Notes: generated from the letters alone by a model not told the origin. A stretch of DNA of 44,785 nucleotides from Bellilinea sp034411135 (GCA_034411135.1 DAOUMN010000034.1:1-44785), one strand, 5' to 3'; counted from the stretch's first letter, positions 16,904-26,347 are shown. Numbers and translations are program-made.

Positions 16904-18766
16904 ATGCTTTTCAAACGCAAGTTGTGGATAACAGCCGCCAAAGCCGTCGTTCTGACCGTCAGCCTGGTGCTGATTGGGCTAGGCGTGCTGATGTCGATTG
17001 GCGGGGCAGCCGACGTGTTCATGTTCGACCTGTTAAGCTCCTGGACCGGCGCGCCGCCAACTCCGGACTGGCTGGTCAAAATGCACGCCCTGGGGGTGGA
17101 GTTGTGGTTGAGCGGGTTGGCAATTCTGGCAGTGGGCTGGCTGGCGTTGCCACGCCGCGCACAGATTGCCGGGCTGGCACGCCAGACAAACATCGCCATC
17201 CGCGCCGCGCTACTCTTGATTGTCATCCTATGGCTGCCAGTGGTGCTGTTCGGTCAGTCAACCGTGATTGGCGGGGAGCGCTACTGGTGGCTGGGCGACG
17301 ATGCAATGATCTCGATGCGCTACGCGCACAACCTGGCACAGGGTCATGGGCTGGTATGGAATCCCGGTGAGCAGGTGGAGGGGTATTCCAATTTGTTGTG
17401 GACATTGTTGATGGCATTGGCGCACATGCTGCCGCTGCCACTTTCCCGCACGGCATTGGTTATCCTGCTCGCCAATCTGCTGCTCGGACTGGCACACATT
17501 CCGGTGCTGGCGCGGCTGGCTGGCGTGCTGAACGTGCGTGGATTGGGACTCGCTGCACTACTGGCAGGCTATACGCTCAATCGCAGCGTGGTGGACTGGA
17601 CAACCAAAGGGTTCGAGACTGCTCTGCTCAGCCTGTTGTTTCTGCTTGCAGCCTACCGCATTGTACGCGAAGCCCAAACCGAGCAGGTCAACCCGCTCAC
17701 CTTTGCGCTGGTGGGGCTGCTTGCGCTGGTGCGCGCAGATGCGTTGCTGCTCTCTCTGGCGTTGATTGTGTTGGCGTTGTTGTTGAACCGGCGGCGCGGG
17801 CGGGTTGTGCTGTTTGCCGCCCTGGCGCTGACCTTGCCGATTGCCCAGCAAATCTTTCGGCTTGTGTATTACGGCGAATGGATGCCCAACACCGCCTACC
17901 TGAAGACAACCGGCTGGGACGGGCAGTTTGCCGCCGGTTGGCAGTACACGTTGGCGTTTTTACGCGAATATGCGCTGTGGTTTGTGTTCGCCGCGGCGGG
18001 TGTGCTGGTCACGCGGCGGCGCGAAAACATTTTCCTGCTGGGCATCTGCCTGGCATTCATGGCATACGTCACCTACGCCGGTGGGGATGCCTTCCCCAAT
18101 TACCGTTTCTACGTTCCGCTCATTCCGCTGCTGATGGCGCTGGGGCTGGCAGGCATCCAGGCACTGCCGCTGGAGCAGCTGGGCACATGGCTCGCCCGCC
18201 TGCCGGGGCTGGCAGACTTGAATGCCGCATGGCTGCGAATGGGAATCGGGGCAGTCTGCCTGTTGAGCCTTCCGGCGGTCTTCCCCGGTTACAGCCAGTT
18301 GCTGATTCCCAACCGCAATGACTACGAAAACATTAAGATCGCCCTGCTCATCCGGCAAAACACTCCGCCTGATGCGCGGGTGGCTGACAGCTGGGCTGGT
18401 TCGCCGTTTTATTTTTCCGAGCGCCACGGCATCGACCTGCTGGGCAAGTCCGACCCGTACATTGCCCGCCTGCCGGTTACTTCGGACGGGACGAAGCCGG
18501 GGCATAACAAATTCGATTATGATTATTCACTGGGCAGGTTGAAACCGGACGTGGTTGTGGCAAACTTCAAATTGCCGCTCTCGGCACAGGACGTGATCGA
18601 AATATCCAGCGGGGATGCTGCTTTCAGCGGGCAATTGTATCTCAACCCCACTTTCCAGCAGCATTGCCTGAATCAGCCGGTCGGGCTGGACACGGCGCGC
18701 ACAATCTTCGTTTGCGACTGGTCGCCGTTGGTTGCCCGTTACTCATCCTGGGAGGGCTTGAAATGA
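16904..18766 (+). CDS. GT-C membrane glycosyltransferase, AftB-like
   Basis: This polytopic membrane protein has 620 residues and about ten to twelve helices. The first large loop holds WWLGDDAMISMRYAHNLAQG followed by VWNPGEQVEGYSNLLW. The acidic DD motif and the GHGL-WNPGE-VEGY-N-LW pattern are characteristic of the GT-C group containing mycobacterial arabinofuranosyltransferase AftB. Such enzymes use polyprenyl-phosphate sugars on the outer face of the membrane. The C-terminal part (about 480-620) is soluble and periplasmic or extracellular. The sugar and acceptor are unknown. The stop codon overlaps the next start as ATGA, so a GNAT enzyme is coupled to it. Confidence 0.85.
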   Translation: MLFKRKLWITAAKAVVLTVSLVLIGLGVLMSIGGAADVFMFDLLSSWTGAPPTPDWLVKMHALGVELWLSGLAILAVGWLALPRRAQIAGLARQTNIAIRAALLLIVILWLPVVLFGQSTVIGGERYWWLGDDAMISMRYAHNLAQGHGLVWNPGEQVEGYSNLLWTLLMALAHMLPLPLSRTALVILLANLLLGLAHIPVLARLAGVLNVRGLGLAALLAGYTLNRSVVDWTTKGFETALLSLLFLLAAYRIVREAQTEQVNPLTFALVGLLALVRADALLLSLALIVLALLLNRRRGRVVLFAALALTLPIAQQIFRLVYYGEWMPNTAYLKTTGWDGQFAAGWQYTLAFLREYALWFVFAAAGVLVTRRRENIFLLGICLAFMAYVTYAGGDAFPNYRFYVPLIPLLMALGLAGIQALPLEQLGTWLARLPGLADLNAAWLRMGIGAVCLLSLPAVFPGYSQLLIPNRNDYENIKIALLIRQNTPPDARVADSWAGSPFYFSERHGIDLLGKSDPYIARLPVTSDGTKPGHNKFDYDYSLGRLKPDVVVANFKLPLSAQDVIEISSGDAAFSGQLYLNPTFQQHCLNQPVGLDTARTIFVCDWSPLVARYSSWEGLK

Positions 18767-19188
18767 TCCAATACCAATATGATCTGAGCGGGGTTACCGC
18801 CGCACAGTTGACCGGCTTCTTCGAAGGCTGGAAAAATCCGCCCTCACCGGAAACCCACCTGTGCCTGCTGAAAAACAGTGCCGCGCTGGTGCTGGCAGTA
18901 GCAGAATCGCATGGAAAGGTGGTAGGATTCATCAACGCCTTGAGCGATGGTGTGTTGAGCGCTTATATCCCGCTGCTGGAAGTGCTGCCCGAATACCGCG
19001 GGCAGGGCATTGGCTCGCGGCTGGTGCAGGAAATGCTTGCCCGCCTGGAAGGGTTGTACATGGTTGACCTGCTATGCGACCCGCCGCTGCAAACTTTCTA
19101 CGCCCGGCTGGGCATGCAGCCTGCCAGCGGGATGATGCGGCGCAATTACGCTGCTCAGCACGGAAAACCACAACCAATATCGTTGTAA
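18763..19188 (+). CDS. GNAT-family N-acetyltransferase
   Basis: The ATG at 18763 overlaps the glycosyltransferase stop by four bases, with GGGAGGG (18750-18756) just upstream. The 141 residues form one GNAT domain. Motif A is LLEVLPEYRGQGIGSRLVQEM (about 68-88) and the C-terminal strand-helix is LLCDPPLQTFYARLGMQPASGMMRRNY. The close translational coupling suggests a shared pathway, for example acetylation of a sugar precursor or envelope component, but the substrate cannot be read from the sequence. Confidence 0.88.
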   Translation: MIQYQYDLSGVTAAQLTGFFEGWKNPPSPETHLCLLKNSAALVLAVAESHGKVVGFINALSDGVLSAYIPLLEVLPEYRGQGIGSRLVQEMLARLEGLYMVDLLCDPPLQTFYARLGMQPASGMMRRNYAAQHGKPQPISL

Positions 19189-19208
19189 TCTGCGTCAGAT
19201 GTATTGTG

Positions 19209-19237
19209 TTGGCTCGTTTTTGTGGTATCTTTATAAG
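19209..19237 (+). promoter_or_regulatory. Promoter of the PAS-GAF-HD-GYP gene
   Basis: TTGGCT (19209-19214) and TATAAG (19232-19237) are 17 bases apart. The predicted start near 19244 leaves a leader of about 150 bases before the ATG at 19394. Confidence 0.6.
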
Positions 19238-19393
19238 CAAGCACATTGTACTAAATTATGGTCATCAAGCGCAGAATAAGGGGCGCGCCTGCAGCGGTAG
19301 CACAAAGCAACATTCAACACGATACCCGGCGATTTTTTTTTATCGACGCAGCGTACCAGCGCCTGAACAGGGGCCGCCATCAGGGAGATGCGT

Positions 19394-22300
19394 ATGAGCC
19401 AGGAAACGGACACACCATCAAATTCAAAAACGCCGCAAAAGCCGTTCGATGAAGCCAAATCACTGCAGGGCAGCAGGTTCCTGAGCGGCATCTTCGAGAC
19501 CATCCGCCAACCGTTGATCATCCTGGACAGCGAATTGCGCGTGGCAAGCGCCAACCCGGCTTATTACCACGCCTTCCAGGCTGCCCCGGCAGACATCCAA
19601 CAGCATCGCCTGTACGAGCTGAATAACGGCGAGTGGGACAAACCCAAATTACGCCGCCAGTTCGAAGCGCTGCGTGCGCAGGGCGAGCCACTCAACGATT
19701 ACCCGGTTGAGCTCGTTTTTCCCACCATTGGCAGGCGCAGCCTGCTGCTCAATGCCCGCCCAATTCTGCAGGAGGGAGCCCCAACTGGCTTTTTTCTGCT
19801 CGCTATCGAGGATGTCACCGATCACCGGCGGGAGGATGAAACGCTGCAACAGAACGAGGAACGATACCGCATCATTTCTGAAATGGTATCGGATTACACC
19901 TACGCCTTTCGAATCAACGATGATGACGTTTGCATGCTGGAATGGCTGGCGGGGGACTTTTCTAACCTCACCGGCTTCACGGTGGAAGAATCTGAAGCGC
20001 GCGGCGGTTGGGAAAAATTAATTCACCCGGATGACTTTCCCCTGGCGCTGGAACGCAAACGCAAGTTGATGGCTGGCGAGAGAGACATCTCCAAATTCCG
20101 CCTGATCCGCAAAGACGGCTCGATCCGCTGGATCAAAGATTTTGGTCATCCCCAATGGGACACCGCGAAAAACCGGGTGGCGCGTATCATTGGCGCCGCA
20201 ACGGATATCACCGAAGAGGTTTATCAGAAGCTGGCTTTAGAAGCCCAGGCAATGATCAGCCAGGTGCTGGAGGAAGACCTGGATTTACAGACATTGCTCG
20301 AACGATTGCTGCATGCCATAAGCCACGCCATTCCCGAAGCGCACAAAGGTTCCATCCTGCTGGCAGATGAGCAAGGCAACCTGCACATTCGGGCACTGAT
20401 TGGCTACACCGATCCGCGTGTGTACACCACCAGCTTTCCACCCAGTTCGGGGTATTCTGCCCTCGCATTTCACGAATGCCGCCCATTGAACATATCGGAT
20501 GCACGCGTCCCATCGCCGATCCGATACGAAGGGGAGATCGAGGAAATCCTCGCCATACAAAGCGCCATTGCCACCCCTCTGACCGTCAAGGGCAAGCCGA
20601 TCGGCGTCCTGACATTGGACAACACTGCCCGCACCGGCGCTTTCAGCGAGAAAGACCTGCAGGTCTTGACCAGTTTCAGCGCCACCGCCGCGCTGGTCAT
20701 CGAACGCACCCGCCTGTTCGAGGAAACCGAACAACGTCTGCGCGAATTGCAAATCCTCCAGCAGGTTTCTTCAGCCCTTTCACAAGCCCGCACCATCGAT
20801 GCGATGACCCATGTGTTCATCGAGAACACCGTCCATGCGGTCGGCGCAGCCGCCGGTTGGATTTACCTGCTGGAAGAAAACAGCGGCGACCTGGTAGCGC
20901 ACGGCTGGTTCAACACCAACGGCGAGTGGGTAAACGGCATCGATCAGGTCTTTCGCCATTCGCCGGGCGAAGGCGTGACCGGTCACGTTGGGGCAAGCGG
21001 CGAAATCTACACCTTTGCCGACTGGCGCAGCGACCCCATCACCGTCATCAAACCCGGCGAGGGCAAGCTGCTTGAGCCGCTGTACAGCGGTATTTCGCTG
21101 CCGTTGCGGGCTGGCGAGCAAATTATCGGCGTAATGAATATCTGGTACGACCGTATCTATAACCCCAATGAGGCGGAAAAGCGTCTGCTGGAATCCATCG
21201 CCGATATGGCAGGCAACGCGCTGCAGCGTGCCCGGCTGGATGAGCGCACCCGCCAGCGATTGGACGAATTGAGCGTGCTGCACACCGCCAGCCAGACGCT
21301 GTTGACCACCGGGCTGGATACCGACGCGATCTATGTTGCCATCCACCAGGCAATTTCCAGAGTAATGCCGTGCGAAGCCTTTGTCATTGTGCTGGAGGAC
21401 CCGATTTCGGAGGATTACGATGCAGTCTATCTGTACGACCGCAGCGGGCGGCATCCGGGAATGCGCATTCCGCGCGGTGCCGGCTTAAGCGGACAGGTTT
21501 TCGAAAAAGGCGAAACGCTTTTCATCACTGATCTGTTGCACTCGCAAACCGAGTCGATTCACTTTGGCGATCCGCAGAGCGTTCGCTCGGTGCTGGCTGT
21601 GCCGCTGCGCCAGGGCGAACACGTGTTCGGGATGATCTCGGCGCAAACCTACCAGCCGAATGCCTATCATGATGGTCACCGCAATCTGCTCGAAACGCTG
21701 GCAGCTCAATTTTCCACCACGGTTGCCAGCGCGCGCCTGTTTGAGGAAACCCAGCAGCGGCTGCGCGAATTGGAACTGGTTGCCAGCCTGAGCGCAAACC
21801 TGCGCACGGCAGCCACCCGCGCAGACATGATCCAGAAACTATTGGAAGAATTGATTGTCCAGATGCGCACCGAAGGGGCTGCCTTCGAAGTGGTCGATCC
21901 AAATTCCGGAAATGTGATCGCAGAGCACACCATCGGTATCTGGCGATCGTTGGTCGGAACGATCATTCCCGCCGGGGAAGGATTGAGCGCGGAGGTACTG
22001 CAAAGTGGAAAGCCTTACTGGAACAACAGGGCTCATGAAGATAAGCGCCTGTTTGTTCCCAGCGTGCTGAGCGATTGCACAGCCATCGCAGGCGTACCAC
22101 TGCGCACCGAAGACCAGATCACCGCTCTGTTATGGATTGGCTCACGACGCCCGTTAACAATATACGATGTTTGCCTGCTGACCTCGGTGGCGGATATGCT
22201 GGCAAACGCACTGCTGCGCATCGCGCTGCATGAAGAGACCCGCCACCGTCTGGAGCAAGTGCAGGCATTGCAAACCATTGACCGGATCATCACCACCAGC

Positions 22301-23350
22301 CTGGATCTGCGTTTTTCGCTGGATGCGCTCCTGGCACAAACCATCTCCTACCTGGGGATGGATGCGGCTGGGGTGCTGCTGTATAATCCGCGCACGCTGA
22401 CGCTTGAATATGCCGCCGGGCGCGGCTTTCAGACCAGCGCATACGAACAAAGCCGCGTCCGCCTGGGCGTGGGATTCGCAGGCGCAGTCGCTTTGGATCG
22501 GCGGGTAATTCACAGAAGCAATATCAACCCTGCTGAGCCAAACTTCACCCGCAGACAGTTGATTGCCAGTGAAAAGTTCGTCTCCTATTGCGGCGTGCCG
22601 CTGATCGCCAAGGGGCAGGTCAAGGGCGTACTGGAATCGTTCCATTATTCATCGTTCGAGCCGGATGCCGACTGGTTAAACTTTTTCGAAGCGCTGGCAC
22701 AGCAGGCTGCCATTGCCATCGAAAACGCGCAATTGTTCGAAAACGTCCAGCATTCCAACCTGGAATTGTCACTGGCTTACGAAGCCACCATCGAAGGTTG
22801 GTCACGCGCGCTCGACTTGCGCGACCGTGAAACCGAAGGGCACACCCTGCGGGTAACCGAACTGACCCTGCAAATGGCGCGTCGAATGGGCATGGACGAA
22901 CAGCAATTGGTGTACCTGCGCCGCGGTGCGCTGCTTCACGATATCGGCAAAATGGGCATTCCGGACAATATTTTACACAAACCGGGCAGCCTGGATGAGG
23001 CAGAGTGGGAGATCATGCGCAAACATCCCCTTTACGCCTACGAAATGCTTTACCCCATCCAATACCTGCGCCCGGCACTGGATATTCCCTATTACCATCA
23101 CGAAAAATGGGACGGTTCTGGTTACCCGCACGGCTTGAGCGGTGAGCAGATTCCATTGGCGGCGCGGGTTTTCGCGGTTGCCGATGTGTGGGATGCCCTC
23201 ACCAGCGACCGCCCCTACCGCCCGGCATGGTCGAACGAAAAAGCACTCGACTACATCCGCAGCCAGGCAGGCAGTCACTTCGATCCTCAGGTTGTGGCGG
23301 TATTTTTCGAGGTCATCGAGCCATACCTGGCTGGAGAATCGCATGGATGA
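19394..23350 (+). CDS. Multi-sensor HD-GYP phosphodiesterase (PAS-PAS-GAF x5-HD-GYP)
   Basis: The ATG at 19394 is six bases after AGGGAG; an ATG at 19388 abuts the ribosome site and is less likely. The soluble protein has 1318 residues. Two PAS domains (about 25-150 and 155-285, the second ending with a PAC-like RIIGAATDITEE) are followed by five GAF domains at roughly 290-440, 455-605, 620-775, 790-935 and 950-1110. Each is joined by a helix of the LFEETxxRLRELxxL type that probably carries the signal. The HD-GYP domain (about 1120-1310) has HD at 1182-1183 in LLHDIGKMGIPD, and YHHEKWDGSGYPHGL. It should hydrolyse c-di-GMP, opposing the two GGDEF proteins in this window. Confidence 0.94.
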   Translation: MSQETDTPSNSKTPQKPFDEAKSLQGSRFLSGIFETIRQPLIILDSELRVASANPAYYHAFQAAPADIQQHRLYELNNGEWDKPKLRRQFEALRAQGEPLNDYPVELVFPTIGRRSLLLNARPILQEGAPTGFFLLAIEDVTDHRREDETLQQNEERYRIISEMVSDYTYAFRINDDDVCMLEWLAGDFSNLTGFTVEESEARGGWEKLIHPDDFPLALERKRKLMAGERDISKFRLIRKDGSIRWIKDFGHPQWDTAKNRVARIIGAATDITEEVYQKLALEAQAMISQVLEEDLDLQTLLERLLHAISHAIPEAHKGSILLADEQGNLHIRALIGYTDPRVYTTSFPPSSGYSALAFHECRPLNISDARVPSPIRYEGEIEEILAIQSAIATPLTVKGKPIGVLTLDNTARTGAFSEKDLQVLTSFSATAALVIERTRLFEETEQRLRELQILQQVSSALSQARTIDAMTHVFIENTVHAVGAAAGWIYLLEENSGDLVAHGWFNTNGEWVNGIDQVFRHSPGEGVTGHVGASGEIYTFADWRSDPITVIKPGEGKLLEPLYSGISLPLRAGEQIIGVMNIWYDRIYNPNEAEKRLLESIADMAGNALQRARLDERTRQRLDELSVLHTASQTLLTTGLDTDAIYVAIHQAISRVMPCEAFVIVLEDPISEDYDAVYLYDRSGRHPGMRIPRGAGLSGQVFEKGETLFITDLLHSQTESIHFGDPQSVRSVLAVPLRQGEHVFGMISAQTYQPNAYHDGHRNLLETLAAQFSTTVASARLFEETQQRLRELELVASLSANLRTAATRADMIQKLLEELIVQMRTEGAAFEVVDPNSGNVIAEHTIGIWRSLVGTIIPAGEGLSAEVLQSGKPYWNNRAHEDKRLFVPSVLSDCTAIAGVPLRTEDQITALLWIGSRRPLTIYDVCLLTSVADMLANALLRIALHEETRHRLEQVQALQTIDRIITTSLDLRFSLDALLAQTISYLGMDAAGVLLYNPRTLTLEYAAGRGFQTSAYEQSRVRLGVGFAGAVALDRRVIHRSNINPAEPNFTRRQLIASEKFVSYCGVPLIAKGQVKGVLESFHYSSFEPDADWLNFFEALAQQAAIAIENAQLFENVQHSNLELSLAYEATIEGWSRALDLRDRETEGHTLRVTELTLQMARRMGMDEQQLVYLRRGALLHDIGKMGIPDNILHKPGSLDEAEWEIMRKHPLYAYEMLYPIQYLRPALDIPYYHHEKWDGSGYPHGLSGEQIPLAARVFAVADVWDALTSDRPYRPAWSNEKALDYIRSQAGSHFDPQVVAVFFEVIEPYLAGESHG

Positions 23351-23643
23351 AGTACCGCCTGTTGAGCAATGATGAATATCGGGCATTTCGCAAAACCCAT
23401 CCGGATCTCTTCGCCTTGGAAATCGAGGAAGGCAAGATCGAGCGCGAAAAACAAGTCTTTGCCTGCTACCGCGAACGCGGCACGCGGCTGCTCAAGCACC
23501 GCCTGCGGCGGATGAGCCGCGCGGAAATAGACGAACTGGCTGCCGAAAGCGAACTGGAAATCGAGCGAATAGCGCTGTGTCAGCTGCGCAACGCCCACCA
23601 CCACAAGCGCCGCCTGCGCGGTTTGGAACACAGAGAAGAATGA
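23347..23643 (+). CDS. Small charged protein coupled to the HD-GYP gene
   Basis: The ATG at 23347 overlaps the HD-GYP stop codon as ATGA, with GGAG at 23331-23334. The 98 residues (MKYRLLSNDEYRAFRKTHPD...) are about half charged, probably all helical, and end in a His/Arg-rich tail (NAHHHKRRLRGLEHREE). I recognise no family. The translational coupling points to a partner or regulator of the upstream phosphodiesterase, but this is inference. Confidence 0.72.
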   Translation: MKYRLLSNDEYRAFRKTHPDLFALEIEEGKIEREKQVFACYRERGTRLLKHRLRRMSRAEIDELAAESELEIERIALCQLRNAHHHKRRLRGLEHREE

Positions 23644-23681
23644 CGCCCGCCAGCCCGGCAGGGTGATTAAGAATATCCTCC

Positions 23682-23709
23682 TTGAAAATCTGCTATTAAA
23701 CGTTATGAT
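23682..23709 (+). promoter_or_regulatory. Promoter of the lipoprotein gene
   Basis: TTGAAA (23682-23687), a 16-base spacer and TATGAT (23704-23709) precede the ATG at 23784 by 74 bases. Confidence 0.55.
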
Positions 23710-23783
23710 GATAACAACCATACTGCCCGGCTCTATTGCGGCGCGGATGGTTTTTTCATACACAATTGCTAAGGAGAGGATCA

Positions 23784-24188
23784 ATGAAACGCCCAAAAAT
23801 CGGACTATGGATTGCCCTGGCTATGCTGGCGCTCGCGGCAGTTGCCTGTGAGTTCAGCGCCAGCACCGCCAACATCGCAGATGCCTGGCTTTCGAGCAGC
23901 GAAGACGGCAGCGACCGGGTAACCAGTTACGCGCCGGATGCTGTTTTTTACGCCCAGGTGGATCTGAAAAACGCGCCGGACGACACCACCCTCAAAGCGG
24001 TGTGGACCGCCGTGGAGGTGGAAGGGGTTGAAGCCAACACAAAGATCACTGAAACTGAGATCACCACCGGCAGCGGGCTGGTGCACTTCAACCTGACCAA
24101 CGATAACCTCTGGCCCAGCGGTAAATATAAGGTCGAAATCTTCATGAATGGCGAATTAGCCAGGACAATGGAATTCGAAGTGAAGTAA
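23784..24188 (+). CDS. Small lipoprotein of unknown function
   Basis: The ATG at 23784 follows AGGAGAGG. The 134 residues start with a signal peptide ending in a lipobox (LAAVAC, Cys at 22), so the mature protein is lipid-anchored outside the membrane. The rest looks like a single beta-sandwich: DAVFYAQVDLKNAPDDTTLKAVW, then GLVHFNLTNDNLWPSGKYKVEIFMNG. The pattern of a bulk-property strand followed by W-P-x-G-x-Y-x-V-x-I is seen in Ig-like modules of Chloroflexota lipoproteins. No enzymatic residues stand out. Confidence 0.85.
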   Translation: MKRPKIGLWIALAMLALAAVACEFSASTANIADAWLSSSEDGSDRVTSYAPDAVFYAQVDLKNAPDDTTLKAVWTAVEVEGVEANTKITETEITTGSGLVHFNLTNDNLWPSGKYKVEIFMNGELARTMEFEVK

Positions 24189-24207
24189 ACGCCCTACCCA
24201 TTTGAGC

Positions 24208-24918
24208 ATGATCACTCAGACACATCCGGTTCTGGAACGCATGCAGGCACTGGTGCTGCAATGGCAGCAGGTGTCGGATCGGCGGGCGATCTTCCTGGAT
24301 TGCTACCGGCTGATGACCGCCAACATGTTGCAAGCCATTGACCGGCGTGAGTTCAACGACCCGGCATGGGTCAATCATCTCCTGCACCACTTTGCCGATT
24401 ACTATTTCATCGCGTTGGATGCCTACGAACGGGATATCATCTCTGCCCCGCAGGTCTGGCAAGTAGCCTTCGGCGCCGCCAAGGGCGAACGCCTGCTGCC
24501 GGTGCAAAACCTGCTGTTGGGCGTCAACGCCCATATCAATTACGACCTGGTGCTGACCCTGGATGAACTGCTGCAGCCCGAATGGCAGCAGCTTGACGAA
24601 GCCCGCCGCCGTGCGCGTTTTGCCGATCACTGCCGGGTCAATGACATCATCGGGGCAACCATCGACGCCGTACAAGATCAGGTGCTCGAACCCGCCATGC
24701 CGGTGCTGCAAGTGGTGGACGTGCTGCTGGGCAGGCTGGACGAACGGATGATCTCGCGCCTGATCACCCGCTGGCGCGGAAATGTCTGGCAGCATGCGGT
24801 AAGGCTTGTCGAAGCAGCCGACACAAGCCAGCGAACTGCGCTCACCCGCCGGGTCGAAATCGAAGCACTGCAAATGGCAAAATGGATCGGCTGGCAGCCG
24901 CCGCATAATCACTTGTAA
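24208..24918 (+). CDS. DUF5995-family protein
   Basis: I take the ATG at 24208; a TTG at 24202 is in frame. The 236 residues are mostly helical and contain NAHINYDLVLTLDEL (about 109-123), the hallmark of DUF5995 proteins, together with a DFADHYF-like segment (LLHHFADYYFIALD) and a C-terminal WQHAVRL helix. Conserved His and Asp residues suggest a metal site, but the family has no established function. It follows the lipoprotein by 19 bases and probably shares its transcript, which ends at the terminator just downstream. Confidence 0.85.
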   Translation: MITQTHPVLERMQALVLQWQQVSDRRAIFLDCYRLMTANMLQAIDRREFNDPAWVNHLLHHFADYYFIALDAYERDIISAPQVWQVAFGAAKGERLLPVQNLLLGVNAHINYDLVLTLDELLQPEWQQLDEARRRARFADHCRVNDIIGATIDAVQDQVLEPAMPVLQVVDVLLGRLDERMISRLITRWRGNVWQHAVRLVEAADTSQRTALTRRVEIEALQMAKWIGWQPPHNHL

Positions 24919-24948
24919 TCTACGCCGAATCGAGTAAAATCCAGGACT

Positions 24949-24986
24949 AAACCCGCCCGCAGTGGACGCCTCCGGGTGGGTTTTTC
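24949..24986 (+). terminator. Intrinsic terminator after the DUF5995 gene
   Basis: AACCCGCCCG (24950-24959) pairs with CGGGTGGGTT (24973-24982) with one G-U pair, followed by further T residues. It separates the lipoprotein/DUF5995 unit from the MFS gene. Confidence 0.85.
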
Positions 24987-25017
24987 TCGGTAAATTCCGG
25001 GCGTCAATGAGGCAGGC

Positions 25018-26268
25018 ATGAACCGGCTAACTCAAATCTATAACGAGTTTCCCCGCCGCTTCTGGATGGTGGTGGGGGTTTCTTTTATCGACCGGGTGGG
25101 CGGGACGCTGTTGTTCCCGTTCTTCTCGCTCTACATTACCCAGAAATTCAACGTCGGCATGACCCAGGCAGGGTTAGTGCTGGGCATTTTCGCCATCTTT
25201 GGGCTGCTGGGTGGCATGATTGGCGGTGCGCTGACCGACCGTTTCGGACGGCGCAAACTGATCCTGTTTGGGCTGGTCTTTTCCGCGCTGAGCACGCTGT
25301 CGCTTGGGCTGGTCAATTCCTTCTCGCTGCTCATCCCGTTGGCGGTGCTGATTGGGCTGCTTTCGGACGTGGCCGGACCCGCTCACAGCGCGATGATTGC
25401 CGACATCCTGCCCGAAAACCAGCGCCAGGAGGGTTTTGGCATCCTACGCGTGGTCGGCAACATGGCGTGGATCATCGGACCGACCATTGGCGGATTCGTC
25501 GCCAATCGTTCGTTCTTTGCACTGTTCGTGATCGACGCCGCCATCAGCTGCTTTGTGGCACTGCTCTTTTTCCTGCTCATACCCGAAACCCAGCCGCAGC
25601 GCCAGCCGGGGCAAAAATTCGAAGGCGTGCTGCAAACCTTCCGTGGATACGGGCAGGTGCTACGCGATTCCGCCTACATGGCGTTTCTGCTGGCAGGCAT
25701 ATTGATGAGCGCGGTGTACCAGCAAATGTACAATTCGCTGTCGGTCTATTTGCGCGACCAGCATGCCATTCAACCGCAGGGCTATGGCTTTCTGCTGACC
25801 ACCAGCGCGATCACGGTGATCCTGTTCCAATTTTGGGTGACACGGGTGATCAAAAACCGCCCGCCGTTCCTGATGATGGCGCTGGGTACCGTTTTTTACA
25901 CGATCGGTTTCAGCATGTTTGGGGTGGTTTCGCTGTATGCGCTGTTTGCGCTGGCAATTGTGATCATCACTATCGGTGAAATGTTGATCATGCCGACCAG
26001 CCAGGCGCTGGCTGCCAACTTTGCGCCGGAAGCCATGCGCGGGCGCTACATGGCAGTGTTTGGTCTGACCTGGATGCTGCCTGCGGCGGTAGGACCGGGG
26101 GCTGCCGGGTATGTGCTGGACAACTTCAATCCCAACTGGTTGTGGTACATTGGCGGAGGGCTATGCGCCGTTTCGGCGCTGGCGTATTACGCCCTGCACC
26201 TGCGGCTGGGCAGGCAGTCACGCTTCGTTCCCGCTGCTGCGGCGGCTGTTCTGAGCAACAGCGACTGA
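25018..26268 (+). CDS. MFS transporter (drug/metabolite exporter type)
   Basis: The 416 residues have twelve predicted membrane helices. The MFS loop 2-3 motif is GGALTDRFGRRKLILFG (about 64-80), and an ILPENQRQEGFGILRVVGNMAWIIGPTIGG stretch follows, typical of DHA1-like multidrug transporters. The ATG follows GAGGCAG. It should be a proton-coupled exporter, but the substrate is not predictable. It stands alone, with a marR-type gene downstream that has its own promoter. Confidence 0.9.
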   Translation: MNRLTQIYNEFPRRFWMVVGVSFIDRVGGTLLFPFFSLYITQKFNVGMTQAGLVLGIFAIFGLLGGMIGGALTDRFGRRKLILFGLVFSALSTLSLGLVNSFSLLIPLAVLIGLLSDVAGPAHSAMIADILPENQRQEGFGILRVVGNMAWIIGPTIGGFVANRSFFALFVIDAAISCFVALLFFLLIPETQPQRQPGQKFEGVLQTFRGYGQVLRDSAYMAFLLAGILMSAVYQQMYNSLSVYLRDQHAIQPQGYGFLLTTSAITVILFQFWVTRVIKNRPPFLMMALGTVFYTIGFSMFGVVSLYALFALAIVIITIGEMLIMPTSQALAANFAPEAMRGRYMAVFGLTWMLPAAVGPGAAGYVLDNFNPNWLWYIGGGLCAVSALAYYALHLRLGRQSRFVPAAAAAVLSNSD

Positions 26269-26347
26269 CTCCCCTGCTTGATGAAACCCGGTCAAAGATC
26301 AGAGCAACTTGTGATTGGAAAAAGCGATCGAATTGCTGGAATTTAAC

